Source: an uncultured Clostridium sp. (GTDB lineage Bacteria; Bacillota; Clostridia; Clostridiales; Clostridiaceae). From it: a stretch of 64,000 bases of DNA. The notes under the pieces are model-generated. The model saw only the letters and a list, made by a program, of their open reading frames with translations. It was not told the origin of the DNA and searched no databases. Of the stretch, positions 45,456 through 53,629 are shown in pieces (position 1 is the first letter of the stretch; every line of letters begins with the position of its first letter). The stretch lies in contig NZ_CALEVF010000296.1 in assembly GCF_937920395.1 (NCBI RefSeq), positions 1-64,000 on the forward strand, read 5' to 3'. A program made the translations under genes and the position numbers.

Positions 45456-45479
45456 GCACCCTACCGGATGATAGAGTGC
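45456..45479 (-). promoter_or_regulatory. Leader hairpin
   Basis: On the minus strand GCACTCTA pairs with TAGGGTGC (one G-T pair), loop TCATCCGG, 15 bases before the ATG at 45440. Not followed by a T-run, so a leader or processing structure rather than a terminator. Confidence 0.4.
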
Positions 45480-45499
45480 TGGTGAATAATTTAGTTACA

Positions 45500-45862
45500 T
45501 CAGAAGGGGAGGTCACTTTCTGGTTCAATTACTGGTGCTGATGCTTCCTCTCTTCCAGCCCATGCAATTGCATTACCAATAATAGGTATAGCTTTCTTTT
45601 GTTCCTCTGTCAATGAAGAAAATTCTTCTTTGCTATACTGTTGTTTTACAATGTGAGTGTCAAGACTACCTGCTATTCGTTTAGCTGGATCAGTAGGCCA
45701 AGCATTAAGATCTAAATATACTCCACCTTTATCACCTTTAAACAGCCTGTTTAATTCAATAGGTATGATCAAGCAATCTATCATATCACCTGCTTTATTC
45801 TTTTGTTTTTGAATGGCGCATTTTAGAACGGCCAAGTTCAATTTTACTGAGAAACTATCCAT
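45500..45862 (-). CDS. Possible single-strand DNA binding-type protein
   Basis: 120 residues, beta-rich first half (KLNLAVLKCAIQKQ, MIDCLIIPIELNRLFKGDKG), then LDTHIVKQQYSKEEFSSLTE and a disordered acidic tail ending ESDLPF, like the partner-binding tip of SSB. Widely met as a hypothetical protein in Bacteroidota phages. The SSB reading rests on the tail and context among recombination genes. Confidence 0.45.
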   Translation of the reverse strand: MDSFSVKLNLAVLKCAIQKQKNKAGDMIDCLIIPIELNRLFKGDKGGVYLDLNAWPTDPAKRIAGSLDTHIVKQQYSKEEFSSLTEEQKKAIPIIGNAIAWAGREEASAPVIEPESDLPF

Positions 45863-45872
45863 ATTTATGTTA

Positions 45873-46235
45873 TTATTTGTTTAATTGTTCTGCTATAAAT
45901 TCTGTTGGGGGGTGTTCTTTGTCAAATGTCTCAAACGCATCCATCATGTCAGACATTTGTGCTGTGTCCATTGTGGAAAAGTATTTGAATACCCGGTGCA
46001 TTTGTGTAGCGTGATCATATTTAGAATGCTCATAGTCCAATGATTTAACCATACTTGCCAAAGATAGGTGTACTTGTGTAATACTTTCTTTAATGCGCCT
46101 GATATGATTGTTGACAATAGGATTTTTGAAGCGTGCATCAACCAAATCTGATTGAACCTCTATATCTGCCACATCCATGAGTACAGCTATTGTTTGACAA
46201 TGCCGTAATATTCGTTTAACTTTTTCTTCGTTCAT
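45873..46235 (-). CDS. Hypothetical helical protein
   Basis: 120 residues, almost fully helical, with many Met/Asp (DTAQMSDMMDAFETFDKEHP). Overlaps the upstream gene by 20 bases. No family recognised. Confidence 0.5.
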   Translation of the reverse strand: MNEEKVKRILRHCQTIAVLMDVADIEVQSDLVDARFKNPIVNNHIRRIKESITQVHLSLASMVKSLDYEHSKYDHATQMHRVFKYFSTMDTAQMSDMMDAFETFDKEHPPTEFIAEQLNK

Positions 46236-46506
46236 ATTCTTCTTGAGTTTTCAAAAATGATTCGTATGCTTCTTTAGATAACATAACCGGGTTAGGTTTC
46301 CCATTCGTCTCAATATATTTCTTAAATTCATCAATAATCCTATTCCTATCATTGTAAATTTGTTCCATTACTTTAAATGGACTTACACCGTCAGCAAGCC
46401 AAATCACAGCCATTTTAGCTAAAGGATCAGTTTGATGTTTTTCTCTAAATTCAGGAGAAAATATCTTTAATATTTCTTCATGTTTTATTTCATCTTGATA
46501 TCTCAT
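46216..46506 (-). CDS. Hypothetical protein
   Basis: 96 residues, charged, one base after the NinG-like gene. Contains MAVIWLADGVSPFKVMEQIY. No family recognised. Confidence 0.5.
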   Translation of the reverse strand: MRYQDEIKHEEILKIFSPEFREKHQTDPLAKMAVIWLADGVSPFKVMEQIYNDRNRIIDEFKKYIETNGKPNPVMLSKEAYESFLKTQEEYERRKS

Positions 46507-46507
46507 A

Positions 46508-47086
46508 TCATTTATATTTTTCTATTAAAAGTTCCAATTCATAACGATCCCACTTGAAAGGTTTATTGTGTAATTCTTTAAGCTTTTTCATGCGTTCTAA
46601 GCCTATCTTTTCAAGTAGCCTTAGTTTGTATCCAATGAGGTGATTTGAGTCCATACGGTTGCATTGAACACACTCTCCATGATTATTATCTTCATTGAAT
46701 CTTGTCATTGCAAATGTCTTCGGATAGAAATGGCCACAGTCCATTTCCTTATTGCTTTTATACTGACCGCAACTGATGCAAATGAAAGTCCTATCAGGAA
46801 GTGTATCCCTCTTTCTAATCCAAGCATTAAAGACCTTCTCTGCTTGTTGTAAAATAAATTTTAGTTGAATCTTACCAGTTTTAGTTTTAGGCCTTATAAC
46901 GGTCAGTATAGTAGGTGCATTATTAAAGTGACCTTTCCCTATAGCTTGATCTAATTCTTCAGTTGGGGTTGTTTCTTTTGGTTGAGAATCGAAGCATTGT
47001 TTGCACATTTGTGGCCGATCTCTTGTCTTAGACTTCCAAATGACCTTCTGTTTCAAGCATACGCCACACTCCTTAGTCTTTCCCAT
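46508..47086 (-). CDS. NinG/Rap-like recombination nuclease
   Basis: 192 residues. N-terminal zinc pair (CGVCLKQK...MCKQCF); central AWIRKRDTLPDRTFICISCG, then DCGHFYPK, RFNEDNNHGECVQCNRMDSN and LIGYKLRLLEKIG. This is the NinG (lambda Rap) layout, whose members cut Holliday junctions and branched DNA. With the NinB-like gene on the other strand, the YqaJ nuclease and the annealing protein it forms a recombination set. Confidence 0.8.
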   Translation of the reverse strand: MGKTKECGVCLKQKVIWKSKTRDRPQMCKQCFDSQPKETTPTEELDQAIGKGHFNNAPTILTVIRPKTKTGKIQLKFILQQAEKVFNAWIRKRDTLPDRTFICISCGQYKSNKEMDCGHFYPKTFAMTRFNEDNNHGECVQCNRMDSNHLIGYKLRLLEKIGLERMKKLKELHNKPFKWDRYELELLIEKYK

Positions 47087-47390
47087 CGTTATTTTTCAAG
47101 TATAAATTCATATTAAAACTGTTACGGATTATTTCCATTTCCTGATCAAGCCGTTCAATATAATATTCGTATATTCTATTGGCCACTGGTAAAGGTTTAA
47201 AATCAATATTAATAATGCTTATTCCTGTACCATAGTTCCCTAAAATGTCCTTATATACAAGTGGGTAAGCTTTACATTTGCTAATCCATTCTTTCATTGG
47301 GTTCCAGCCCATGAAGACTTTAAGTGGTGGAATTACGATATTCGTTTCTCCATAATTTACGTTTAAGATTTTGTTTTCTTGATTCTTCAT
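47073..47390 (-). CDS. Hypothetical protein
   Basis: 105 residues, overlapping the NinG-like start by 14 bases. Contains PPLKVFMGWNPMKEWISKCK and a helical C-terminus. No family recognised. Confidence 0.55.
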   Translation of the reverse strand: MKNQENKILNVNYGETNIVIPPLKVFMGWNPMKEWISKCKAYPLVYKDILGNYGTGISIINIDFKPLPVANRIYEYYIERLDQEMEIIRNSFNMNLYLKNNDGKD

Positions 47391-47535
47391 GTGTTTTTTG
47401 TTTGAATAGTTGATCTTTAGATAAAAAGTCAGCTTTAGAAAGTAACCTCATATTTGAAGGAGATGAGAATCTTTTACGTTGTTGATATTTAAATCTAAGC
47501 CAATACAAATACTCTTTGAATTTAATAATTGTCAT
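47320..47535 (-). CDS. Small basic hypothetical protein
   Basis: 71 residues, strongly basic (KYQQRKRF, RKQNLKRKLW). Overlaps the downstream gene by 71 bases, more than usual here, so one of the two starts may be wrong. Confidence 0.45.
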   Translation of the reverse strand: MTIIKFKEYLYWLRFKYQQRKRFSSPSNMRLLSKADFLSKDQLFKQKTHEESRKQNLKRKLWRNEYRNSTT

Positions 47536-47592
47536 GATTTCAAATGTAATGCCTACCCACAGAATGGATTCCCGGTTAGGGGTAGGACTTGG

Positions 47593-47808
47593 TTATTTTA
47601 GTTGGTTAACTATTTCGTCCCTCAATTCTTCCGGTGGCTCTTCGTCTAATGAATGTCGAACGACTATACAATCTTCTTCAGATATAACTTCGAACCAAAA
47701 TGGCATAAACATAAAATTCTTATTTGTTTTAGCATTGCTCACTATAGTACTGTTTGCTTTCAAGAAGTCAAATTCTTCTTTTTTGATTTTTTCTAAATAG
47801 CTACTCAT
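47593..47808 (-). CDS. Hypothetical protein
   Basis: 71 residues, acidic C-terminus (LDEEPPEELRDEIVNQLK). Three bases after the preceding gene. No family recognised. Confidence 0.5.
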   Translation of the reverse strand: MSSYLEKIKKEEFDFLKANSTIVSNAKTNKNFMFMPFWFEVISEEDCIVVRHSLDEEPPEELRDEIVNQLK

Positions 47809-47811
47809 GAT

Positions 47812-48030
47812 TTATATTTCTATGATTATTCTAACAAACTCTTTTTCATTTGGATGTCTATACCGGCTCTCTCTGTCACGATAGCTTATAGCCTCAGCTA
47901 TTGCTATATTTTGATCGAAAGGTTCCCCAAATCGTGAGGGCTGACCTTCTTCGAAGCCAGCAACATGTTTCCAGTTAGTGTGATCAATACTTCTTTCGAG
48001 TGTATATCTCTTAGCTCTTTGATGTGCCAT
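47812..48030 (-). CDS. Hypothetical protein
   Basis: 72 residues from the ATG at 48030 (MAHQRAKRYTLERSIDHTNW). A longer frame to 48096 would overlap the upstream small gene heavily and is not chosen. Contains paired Arg and Glu stretches (YRDRESRYRHPNEKEF). No family recognised. Confidence 0.5.
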   Translation of the reverse strand: MAHQRAKRYTLERSIDHTNWKHVAGFEEGQPSRFGEPFDQNIAIAEAISYRDRESRYRHPNEKEFVRIIIEI

Positions 48031-48187
48031 TTTTAAAACGTTTAGAGTAAAATGATTCTGATTTGTCTGGTTTGCATATGTAAGACATATATGCATCCAA
48101 TGTACAGGCTTTAATTCTTTCCTGCTGTTTGGCTATCTGCTTTGCGAGTTGGGCGGTCATTGGCCTGTCGTGAGGTCTGTATGTCAT
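48011..48187 (-). CDS. Small hypothetical protein
   Basis: 58 residues, MTYRPHDRPMTAQLAKQIAK to KRFKNGTSKS, overlapping the downstream start by 20 bases and starting 6 bases after the upstream gene. Fills an otherwise empty gap. Confidence 0.55.
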   Translation of the reverse strand: MTYRPHDRPMTAQLAKQIAKQQERIKACTLDAYMSYICKPDKSESFYSKRFKNGTSKS

Positions 48188-48193
48188 AGTACC

Positions 48194-48388
48194 TTATTCT
48201 GTTTCTAAAAATTTAATTATTTTTGTTTTTCCAGTCAGTTTTGAATGTTCTAATTCTAACTGAGCGGATTTCAACATTGCATTTGATGTAGCCACAAGAG
48301 TTTTGCCTTGCCCTACCTCGATAGTACCATCTTTTACTCCTATGAATACTTTTACTAACTCGTCTCTTAGTTCTTTTGCGTTTCTCAT
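48194..48388 (-). CDS. Conserved small phage protein
   Basis: 64 residues, MRNAKELRDELVKVFIGVKD, then a Lys/Ala-rich helix pair (ATSNAMLKSAQLELEHSKLTG). Matches a small helical phage family with the NAKELRDEL start, function unknown. ATGA overlap with the upstream gene. Confidence 0.6.
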   Translation of the reverse strand: MRNAKELRDELVKVFIGVKDGTIEVGQGKTLVATSNAMLKSAQLELEHSKLTGKTKIIKFLETE

Positions 48389-49038
48389 CTTATTGATCTT
48401 TTAAGTAATAATAAATATTTGTGTGCTTCTATCAGATATGGATGGGGCGTGAAGTCACGTATCGTTAAATTTGATTGGTGCTTATTTAAGCCTGATCTGA
48501 TACATTGTAAAACCTCTCTAGTAGTTATATCTAATTCTTTATCCTGTATAGCTTCACATTCTTTGCATATATAATGTCTTTTATCTGGAAAAATTAAATA
48601 ACCTTGAAATTCAATTACATGTTTGTCTTTTCCACATCCTAAACACTTCTTAGTTCCATTTTTGCCTTCTCGTCTATACCTAGCCTCTTTTTCTTTTGCT
48701 CTTACTTTTGGCTGTCTACAGTACTCAATATGGTAAGGCATTCTCTTTTTCCGTTGTTCACGGTATTTATCAGGATTTTCTGCGTAACTTTTCTTGAAGG
48801 CTTCTTTCTTTTTCTGTTTAATACGTTTTTGGTTATTTTTTCTATACTCATCATCATACTTAGCCTTTTCTGCTTTAAGTTGCTCATGAGTCTTATTTAG
48901 CCTCCTCCCTAACCCTGCACATATCTTCCCACAATATTGTGGGGCATCCCTTTTAATAGATTGATTGTAGTATGCCATATGCTTCTCATATTGTTTTTTG
49001 CATACAGGACAAACTAATGATATAGTGCTTTCAGCCAT
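48385..49038 (-). CDS. Zinc-finger protein, possibly HNH-related
   Basis: 217 residues. N-terminal zinc ribbon (CPVCKKQY...YCGKIC), a long Lys/Arg-rich helix (60-125), then a second CxxC pair (CLGCGKDKH, ICKECEA). No complete HNH catalytic core is seen. DNA or RNA binding is likely; could be a decayed homing endonuclease. Confidence 0.5.
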   Translation of the reverse strand: MAESTISLVCPVCKKQYEKHMAYYNQSIKRDAPQYCGKICAGLGRRLNKTHEQLKAEKAKYDDEYRKNNQKRIKQKKKEAFKKSYAENPDKYREQRKKRMPYHIEYCRQPKVRAKEKEARYRREGKNGTKKCLGCGKDKHVIEFQGYLIFPDKRHYICKECEAIQDKELDITTREVLQCIRSGLNKHQSNLTIRDFTPHPYLIEAHKYLLLLKRSIR

Positions 49039-49039
49039 A

Positions 49040-50302
49040 TTATCTATGTTTTGATTTGCAATAAGAAGCTATTAGCATCCCATCACAATCAGGGTGTAGA
49101 ATTAATTTGGTATTTGGAAATAATCTATTGCCAACACTTTTAGATGCTGTCTTCAAGTCGTCTCCTGTTATGCCTACTGGAAGCAAAGCCTTTTGCCATG
49201 CTTTAGAGTCTTCAACTTGATATGGCAAGCCTAACGTCTCAAGTATAGTAATAGTTGCCTCAAAGCAGCGTATCGCACTCATAGAAGCATTGAATCGAGT
49301 AGAGTTAATCATTGGTCGTTCAATCATCACCATAGAGCCTTCTCCGACAAATTTAAACAGTTCTGCAAGTTCTAAAGGTTGTACACGATTGATCATCTTC
49401 TTGGCCTTCGTATAGTCCTGTTCTTTTTTAACCGGAGTAATAAAGAACTCATATGTGCCATCTTCGTATATGATTCCTACAGATCCGCTGACTCCATTGT
49501 CTATTCCAACAAAACTCCTTTGAACAGTAGTTTGAGTTCTTTCAGGAGTTGGGAAGTCTTTCTTGAATACTCTAGCCTTTTTTTCTTTTGGAATTGGTTC
49601 ATCCAATTTGTTGAATAATTCAAGTCCATGATCTTTAATCCCGTTGCGTTCCTGAGCCTCTTTCATGCCTTGGGGCATTGAATCATAATTTATTTGAGGG
49701 CAATTACCCCTGATTTCAGTATCAAGTATAGAATGATCCTTAGTAGGTATTTTGTCGAACTGTTCTTTAACAATATCGATTCGATCTTGATAAGCTCCGG
49801 AATCAAAATATAAATCAACATCGTCATCTGTTGGAATTGGGTCATTCATTACTTCTTTGAAAAATTGTTCAGTAGAACGGCTGTTTTTGAGTTTAGCGTG
49901 TTCATCAGTGACATCTATTCCGTATTTATCCTTCAGATCTTCTGTAGTCAGTTTCTCTGAGTGATAACCAACTCCTTGTTCTTTAGCCTTCTCTTTATTT
50001 TCTAATATAATTTGTTCTTCAGAAGGGGGAGAGATAAAATCTATAGATACTTTTTGCTTATCAACCTGTCTCCGTTGCTTCTTGTCAAATTCGCTCATTG
50101 TTTTAAGCTCTTCAACGGTGGCTTCTCTTGCCTCAAGCATCTTGAAGTCTCGTAATGATAAATAGTCTGGTATAGCCTTTCTATATGCCTCATAGCGATC
50201 CAACTGAGATCCTTCTAATTCTTTTGCCGGCTCTGGTGTTGCCTCTGGAATAACCGGCTCTTCTTTTTTAAACTGTGAGGCGAATTTGCTGAATAAGTCC
50301 AT
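49040..50302 (-). CDS. RuvC-like Holliday junction resolvase with N-terminal extension
   Basis: 420 residues from the ATG at 50302, one base after the upstream gene. The C-terminal 160 residues form an RNase H fold: FVGIDNGVSGSVGIIYEDG (first Asp), VMIERPMIN (Glu), VEDSKAWQKALLP, and a final DCDGMLIASYC (Asp pair). This is the catalytic pattern of RuvC-type resolvases, which resolve branched DNA before packaging. The first 260 residues are charged and largely helical; a typical RuvC is about 170 residues, so the extension is unusual. Confidence 0.75.
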   Translation of the reverse strand: MDLFSKFASQFKKEEPVIPEATPEPAKELEGSQLDRYEAYRKAIPDYLSLRDFKMLEAREATVEELKTMSEFDKKQRRQVDKQKVSIDFISPPSEEQIILENKEKAKEQGVGYHSEKLTTEDLKDKYGIDVTDEHAKLKNSRSTEQFFKEVMNDPIPTDDDVDLYFDSGAYQDRIDIVKEQFDKIPTKDHSILDTEIRGNCPQINYDSMPQGMKEAQERNGIKDHGLELFNKLDEPIPKEKKARVFKKDFPTPERTQTTVQRSFVGIDNGVSGSVGIIYEDGTYEFFITPVKKEQDYTKAKKMINRVQPLELAELFKFVGEGSMVMIERPMINSTRFNASMSAIRCFEATITILETLGLPYQVEDSKAWQKALLPVGITGDDLKTASKSVGNRLFPNTKLILHPDCDGMLIASYCKSKHR

Positions 50303-50303
50303 A

Positions 50304-50513
50304 TTACTTAATTTTTTCAATTACTTTAAGGAATCCAATAGCTATCAGAAAAGCCCATATCAAGGCAGGGAATATGTAACATCCCATAATATCTCCGACT
50401 GTTATTCTGTTAGCTCCTATTTTATGGATTAGAATACTAATGTAGTAGCCTGAAAAGCCACTTAATGTTACCCAAATTACAAGGGCTAATATAAATATGA
50501 TGTTCTTTTTCAT
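50304..50513 (-). CDS. Two-span membrane protein
   Basis: 69 residues from MKKNIIFILALVIWVTLSGF; second hydrophobic segment GCYIFPALIWAFLIAIGFL. Role unknown. Confidence 0.55.
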   Translation of the reverse strand: MKKNIIFILALVIWVTLSGFSGYYISILIHKIGANRITVGDIMGCYIFPALIWAFLIAIGFLKVIEKIK

Positions 50514-50524
50514 AATGCTAGTTA

Positions 50525-50671
50525 TTAGAATGGGAATACAAAACTTACTACCCACAAGTGTTTATCAAATTCTGTTAGAATTACATATCTTCTTTTGAAT
50601 ATCGCTGTTGGCATTTTGCCGGATATGTAAACACACCTGCGACAAAACCAGTACCTTTTGAATAGTATCAT
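50525..50671 (-). CDS. Small basic aromatic protein (weak)
   Basis: 48 residues, MILFKRYWFCRRCVYISGKM to VVSFVFPF. Fits exactly between the neighbours (3 and 11 bases) but no similarity is known. Confidence 0.35.
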   Translation of the reverse strand: MILFKRYWFCRRCVYISGKMPTAIFKRRYVILTEFDKHLWVVSFVFPF

Positions 50672-50673
50672 AA

Positions 50674-50847
50674 CTATATGATTGGATATTTTCCTTTTAA
50701 TTGTTCAATTAACCTTTTTACTGTTGCTTTGGTGTAACCGACGGAAACCCAAGGTTCACGTTCAGATTCCAATTTTTCTCTCAAAGTTTCCAGATTGCCT
50801 AGTATTATTTCCACATCTTCCTTTTTTATTCCTTTTATTTTGCTCAT
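50674..50847 (-). CDS. Hypothetical helical protein
   Basis: 57 residues from MSKIKGIKKEDVEIIL; ATGA overlap with the exonuclease gene supports this start. Helical with LESEREPWVSVGY. No family recognised. Confidence 0.55.
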   Translation of the reverse strand: MSKIKGIKKEDVEIILGNLETLREKLESEREPWVSVGYTKATVKRLIEQLKGKYPII

Positions 50848-51443
50848 AATTCTTGAGGTAAAGTGATAACACCACGTTTGATTAGTTCGAATAGGCAATC
50901 TCCACAGGCAACCACATCAGCAAGGGCTTCGTGATTTCCTTCAAATCCTTTATTAAATAAAATCTGATGTAACTCAACTAATGAAGCCCATTTAAAGCTC
51001 CCATATCTCCCCGGCAGCTGACAAAAATCAACTGAACTTAGCATGGTGCATATCCAAGTGTAGGCTTTCTTTTCAGGAGCCATTTTATAGCGTATTAGCT
51101 CTGCTCCAAGCACGTTCTTGTCAAATGCAGTATTATGACATACAATAACTGAACATGTGCTAAAATCGGCTAAAAATAGTCTGAATACTGATTCAATAGG
51201 AAATCCGTCTGTTTCACATCTTTCAGTAGACATGTTATTTTCAATAAAGAACTCTTCTACTGGAATAGTCCAACCATCAGGTTTAATTAAGGATTGGTTT
51301 TCTTTGATAAGAGTGCTATCACGCGCATATACTCTCCATGCCAATTGGGTTATCCTAGGCCAATTGTTAAGGTCTGTCATGGGTGCTTTAAAGTTTAAAG
51401 CCTTTCCATTACTTTCTACGTCGTATACTAAAATGTTGTTCAT
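50844..51443 (-). CDS. DnaQ-like 3'-5' exonuclease
   Basis: 199 residues. Exo I LVYDVESNG (D-x-E), Exo II CSVIVCHNTAFDKNVLGAEL (N--FD), and Exo III GNHEALADVVACGDCLFEL (H----D) are all present and in order. Degrades single-stranded ends or proofreads; grouped with other DNA repair genes. Confidence 0.85.
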   Translation of the reverse strand: MNNILVYDVESNGKALNFKAPMTDLNNWPRITQLAWRVYARDSTLIKENQSLIKPDGWTIPVEEFFIENNMSTERCETDGFPIESVFRLFLADFSTCSVIVCHNTAFDKNVLGAELIRYKMAPEKKAYTWICTMLSSVDFCQLPGRYGSFKWASLVELHQILFNKGFEGNHEALADVVACGDCLFELIKRGVITLPQEL

Positions 51444-51645
51444 TCCATATTGGTTTTGGGTAAATTTTAAAATAAGATTCTCTTAATTTTTCAAGCTGTA
51501 TTTCAAGTTGAACTATTCTTCTTTTCACACTTCCATGAGGGTCTTCAAACTTTTTAAGGTATATCTGACATTCTTCTAGTTTTCCTTGGAGTGGTTGTAT
51601 TTCTCTTGACAGCTCACGAAGCTGTTGTTTAGCTTGCTTGGTCAT
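51409..51645 (-). CDS. Small coiled-coil protein
   Basis: 78 residues from MTKQAKQQLRELSREIQPLQ; a longer frame to 51720 would run into the tRNA-like element. Coiled coil over most of the length. Overlaps the exonuclease start by 35 bases. Confidence 0.5.
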   Translation of the reverse strand: MTKQAKQQLRELSREIQPLQGKLEECQIYLKKFEDPHGSVKRRIVQLEIQLEKLRESYFKIYPKPIWNEQHFSIRRRK

Positions 51646-51659
51646 GATTATTAGTTTAG

Positions 51660-51850
51660 TTGGTGGGGAAGGACTCGAACCTTCATGAGTTACCGATATT
51701 ATATAGCCCCAGCTGAACATCTGTGCGCATTCAGGGTCGGATCTATTTACTGGTTGTTTTTATGGCCGGGTCTTTAAGCAGCTATATGCCCATGTTTTCA
51801 AACAGTATTAAACTCTTAGTCTTTAACGTCTCCTTTTCCGTCACCCACCA
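51660..51850 (-). ncRNA. tRNA-like element, possibly an interrupted class II tRNA
   Basis: Read on the minus strand. The 3' end has a perfect T-arm (GAAGG, loop TTCGAGT, CCTTC; 51668-51684) and acceptor strand CCCACCA plus A (51660-51667). Complementary TGGTGGG lies at 51850-51844, followed by TG and a class II-type D-arm: ACG, loop GAAAAGGAGA, CGT. Next comes AAAGACT, like the left side of a leucine anticodon arm. A matching right side is not found; about 100 bases too many separate the halves. It may be a tRNA with an insertion, a decayed tRNA pair, or a tRNA-mimicking RNA. Confidence 0.4.
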
Positions 51851-51859
51851 ACCGTATTT

Positions 51860-53200
51860 TTAAGATACGGCAATAAGTACAAATTTCAATTTCTCAAAAG
51901 TCACTTCGATATCTCCCTGAGTTACGATTTCTTGATTAGATGCCATCTCATGAGCATAGTCTTCAAAATCAGGATGATATATTCTCTGAATGAATCCTAC
52001 ACCCATTGGAAATTCAATGAATGGATCCAAAGCATCAAATTGTAGCACTACGGTTGTAAGGCCATTATCAGTTACTATGTTGCTTATTTGTTCTTCAGCC
52101 TCTAAATCGCTAAAATCAGAAGTTGTTTCTAATTTAGGTTCATCAAAGAAAGGCAGATCTTCATTATTGTCTGCTTGGTAGTCTATGGCTGGGATAACTG
52201 ATTTTGGGGTAGCTGAAGGGAATGGTAAAGGATGTTCTTTTTGGGCTGGAATTGCAGGAGCAGATATAAAATCTATAATACCATCTATAGTGCTAATATC
52301 TGGTACATCTAAACCTAGAATGTCCTTATACTCATCTGCTGAATATTGAAATGAGAGAAGCATTTCGTCCCATTCTTCCTCAGCAGAATTATCAATCATA
52401 ATAGTACATACAGAATTCCCATTTGAATCTTCATATTTGTCTCCGTCAGGTTCTAAAATGTTAAACCCAGCAAGAGTCAATTCTTTTACACGCAACTTAC
52501 GTTGTTTCTCAGCCAGTTCTTTTTCTTTGGCCGTGTTTTGTTCGGCTAACTGTGTTTCAAGTAATTTCTGATCAGCTAAACGTTTCTGTTCGTAATCATA
52601 AGCATCCTGTATCTCTTGTAAAGCGTTCTTCCACTTCTTGTCATCAAGATCTTTCAACGAAGCAATGCTAACAAATAAGGTGATATCATAATCAAACAAG
52701 TAACGTACTCCATCACTTTTGCCCCCAAGGTTAACAATCGTTTCGATACGTTCGGCCATAGCTTTAACCTTCTTGGCCTCTATTGCATCCTTTTCTTTTT
52801 GTTTATCATTGTCGATTTTAGTCTTCTTTGCTTTCAAAGCTTCCTCTTTTGATTTGAAGTCATTTATGATAGTAGATATATCATTTTTAACTGACTCGTA
52901 CCACTCTTTAGCTGGGGCAAGCATATTTTGGTCAACTGACTTATCCCAAGCTAACCTAGAGTCTCTAAGCTCCTTAATACCGGCTACTACTAACTTGTAG
53001 TTGTCCTTATCGTTTGTACCCTTGATTTCAATGTCCGCGTACTTAGCGTATGCTATACTGATTTTGTCCAAGCAATCTTGCTTATCCAATATCGTAGGTA
53101 ATGTTGGTTTCTTTAAGTCGCTTGAGAGGACTGGTGTATTCACAGATATAGTTTCTTCAACCACTACCGCTTCTTCTATTTCTTCTTTTTTCTTTGCCAT
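51860..53200 (-). CDS. Coiled-coil recombination accessory protein
   Basis: 446 residues. N-terminal helical domain (KLVVAGIKELRDSRLAWDKS), a long coiled coil at about 110-245 (Lys/Glu/Ala-rich), and an acidic C-terminal part. Resembles the DUF1351-type proteins often encoded beside phage single-strand annealing proteins and YqaJ nucleases. A stem CCGTAT/ATACGG encloses its stop codon. Role in recombination inferred from neighbours. Confidence 0.55.
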   Translation of the reverse strand: MAKKKEEIEEAVVVEETISVNTPVLSSDLKKPTLPTILDKQDCLDKISIAYAKYADIEIKGTNDKDNYKLVVAGIKELRDSRLAWDKSVDQNMLAPAKEWYESVKNDISTIINDFKSKEEALKAKKTKIDNDKQKEKDAIEAKKVKAMAERIETIVNLGGKSDGVRYLFDYDITLFVSIASLKDLDDKKWKNALQEIQDAYDYEQKRLADQKLLETQLAEQNTAKEKELAEKQRKLRVKELTLAGFNILEPDGDKYEDSNGNSVCTIMIDNSAEEEWDEMLLSFQYSADEYKDILGLDVPDISTIDGIIDFISAPAIPAQKEHPLPFPSATPKSVIPAIDYQADNNEDLPFFDEPKLETTSDFSDLEAEEQISNIVTDNGLTTVVLQFDALDPFIEFPMGVGFIQRIYHPDFEDYAHEMASNQEIVTQGDIEVTFEKLKFVLIAVS

Positions 53201-53388
53201 TATAATAATTCTATATCGTTTACATCCTCTAATTCATCATCTTGATAAGATCCAACTGCTGTATATTTCTTGCCATCTTCCCCATCTCCATCTATTCTCC
53301 ATTCTTCATCTCCTGAGTCATTTTTATCTATCAAATGAACTTGTTGCCAATCAATATTTATTTCTTCTCCACTAATTAAATGATTCAT
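53200..53388 (-). CDS. Small acidic protein
   Basis: 62 residues from the ATG at 53388, one base after the previous gene. Very acidic (DKNDSGDEEWRIDGDGEDG, ELEDVNDIELL). A DNA mimic is conceivable from charge alone; no family recognised. Confidence 0.5.
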   Translation of the reverse strand: MNHLISGEEINIDWQQVHLIDKNDSGDEEWRIDGDGEDGKKYTAVGSYQDDELEDVNDIELL

Positions 53389-53389
53389 A

Positions 53390-53629
53390 TTAAGCTTGTT
53401 TATAAAAAATGTGATTCGGGTTAAATATTCGCTCCATTGCACCGGAGTCAAAGTGGACATCATAGAACCAGCGGTCGCCTTCTCCCACGGCTGGATGTTC
53501 CCGAATTTCAGTTACTGTGCCTTTCTTTTTGTATGATTTGCCAACTTCAAAAGTATAATAGTCTTCTCCTTGGTTATTGCCATCATTATAGTTAAACCAG
53601 TTGTAGTTGATTTTTATAATATTACTCAT
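53390..53629 (-). CDS. Hypothetical protein
   Basis: 79 residues, beta-rich and aromatic (YYTFEVGKSYKKKGTVTEI, WFYDVHFDSG). Overlaps the YqaJ-type gene by 8 bases. No family recognised. Confidence 0.5.
   Translation of the reverse strand: MSNIIKINYNWFNYNDGNNQGEDYYTFEVGKSYKKKGTVTEIREHPAVGEGDRWFYDVHFDSGAMERIFNPNHIFYKQA

Noticed and set aside
51660..51690. Prophage attP core derived from a tRNA 3' end
   Set aside because: No integrase in the window, and the matching 5' acceptor and D-arm at 51826-51850 fit a tRNA-like RNA better; not excluded if an integrase lies outside.
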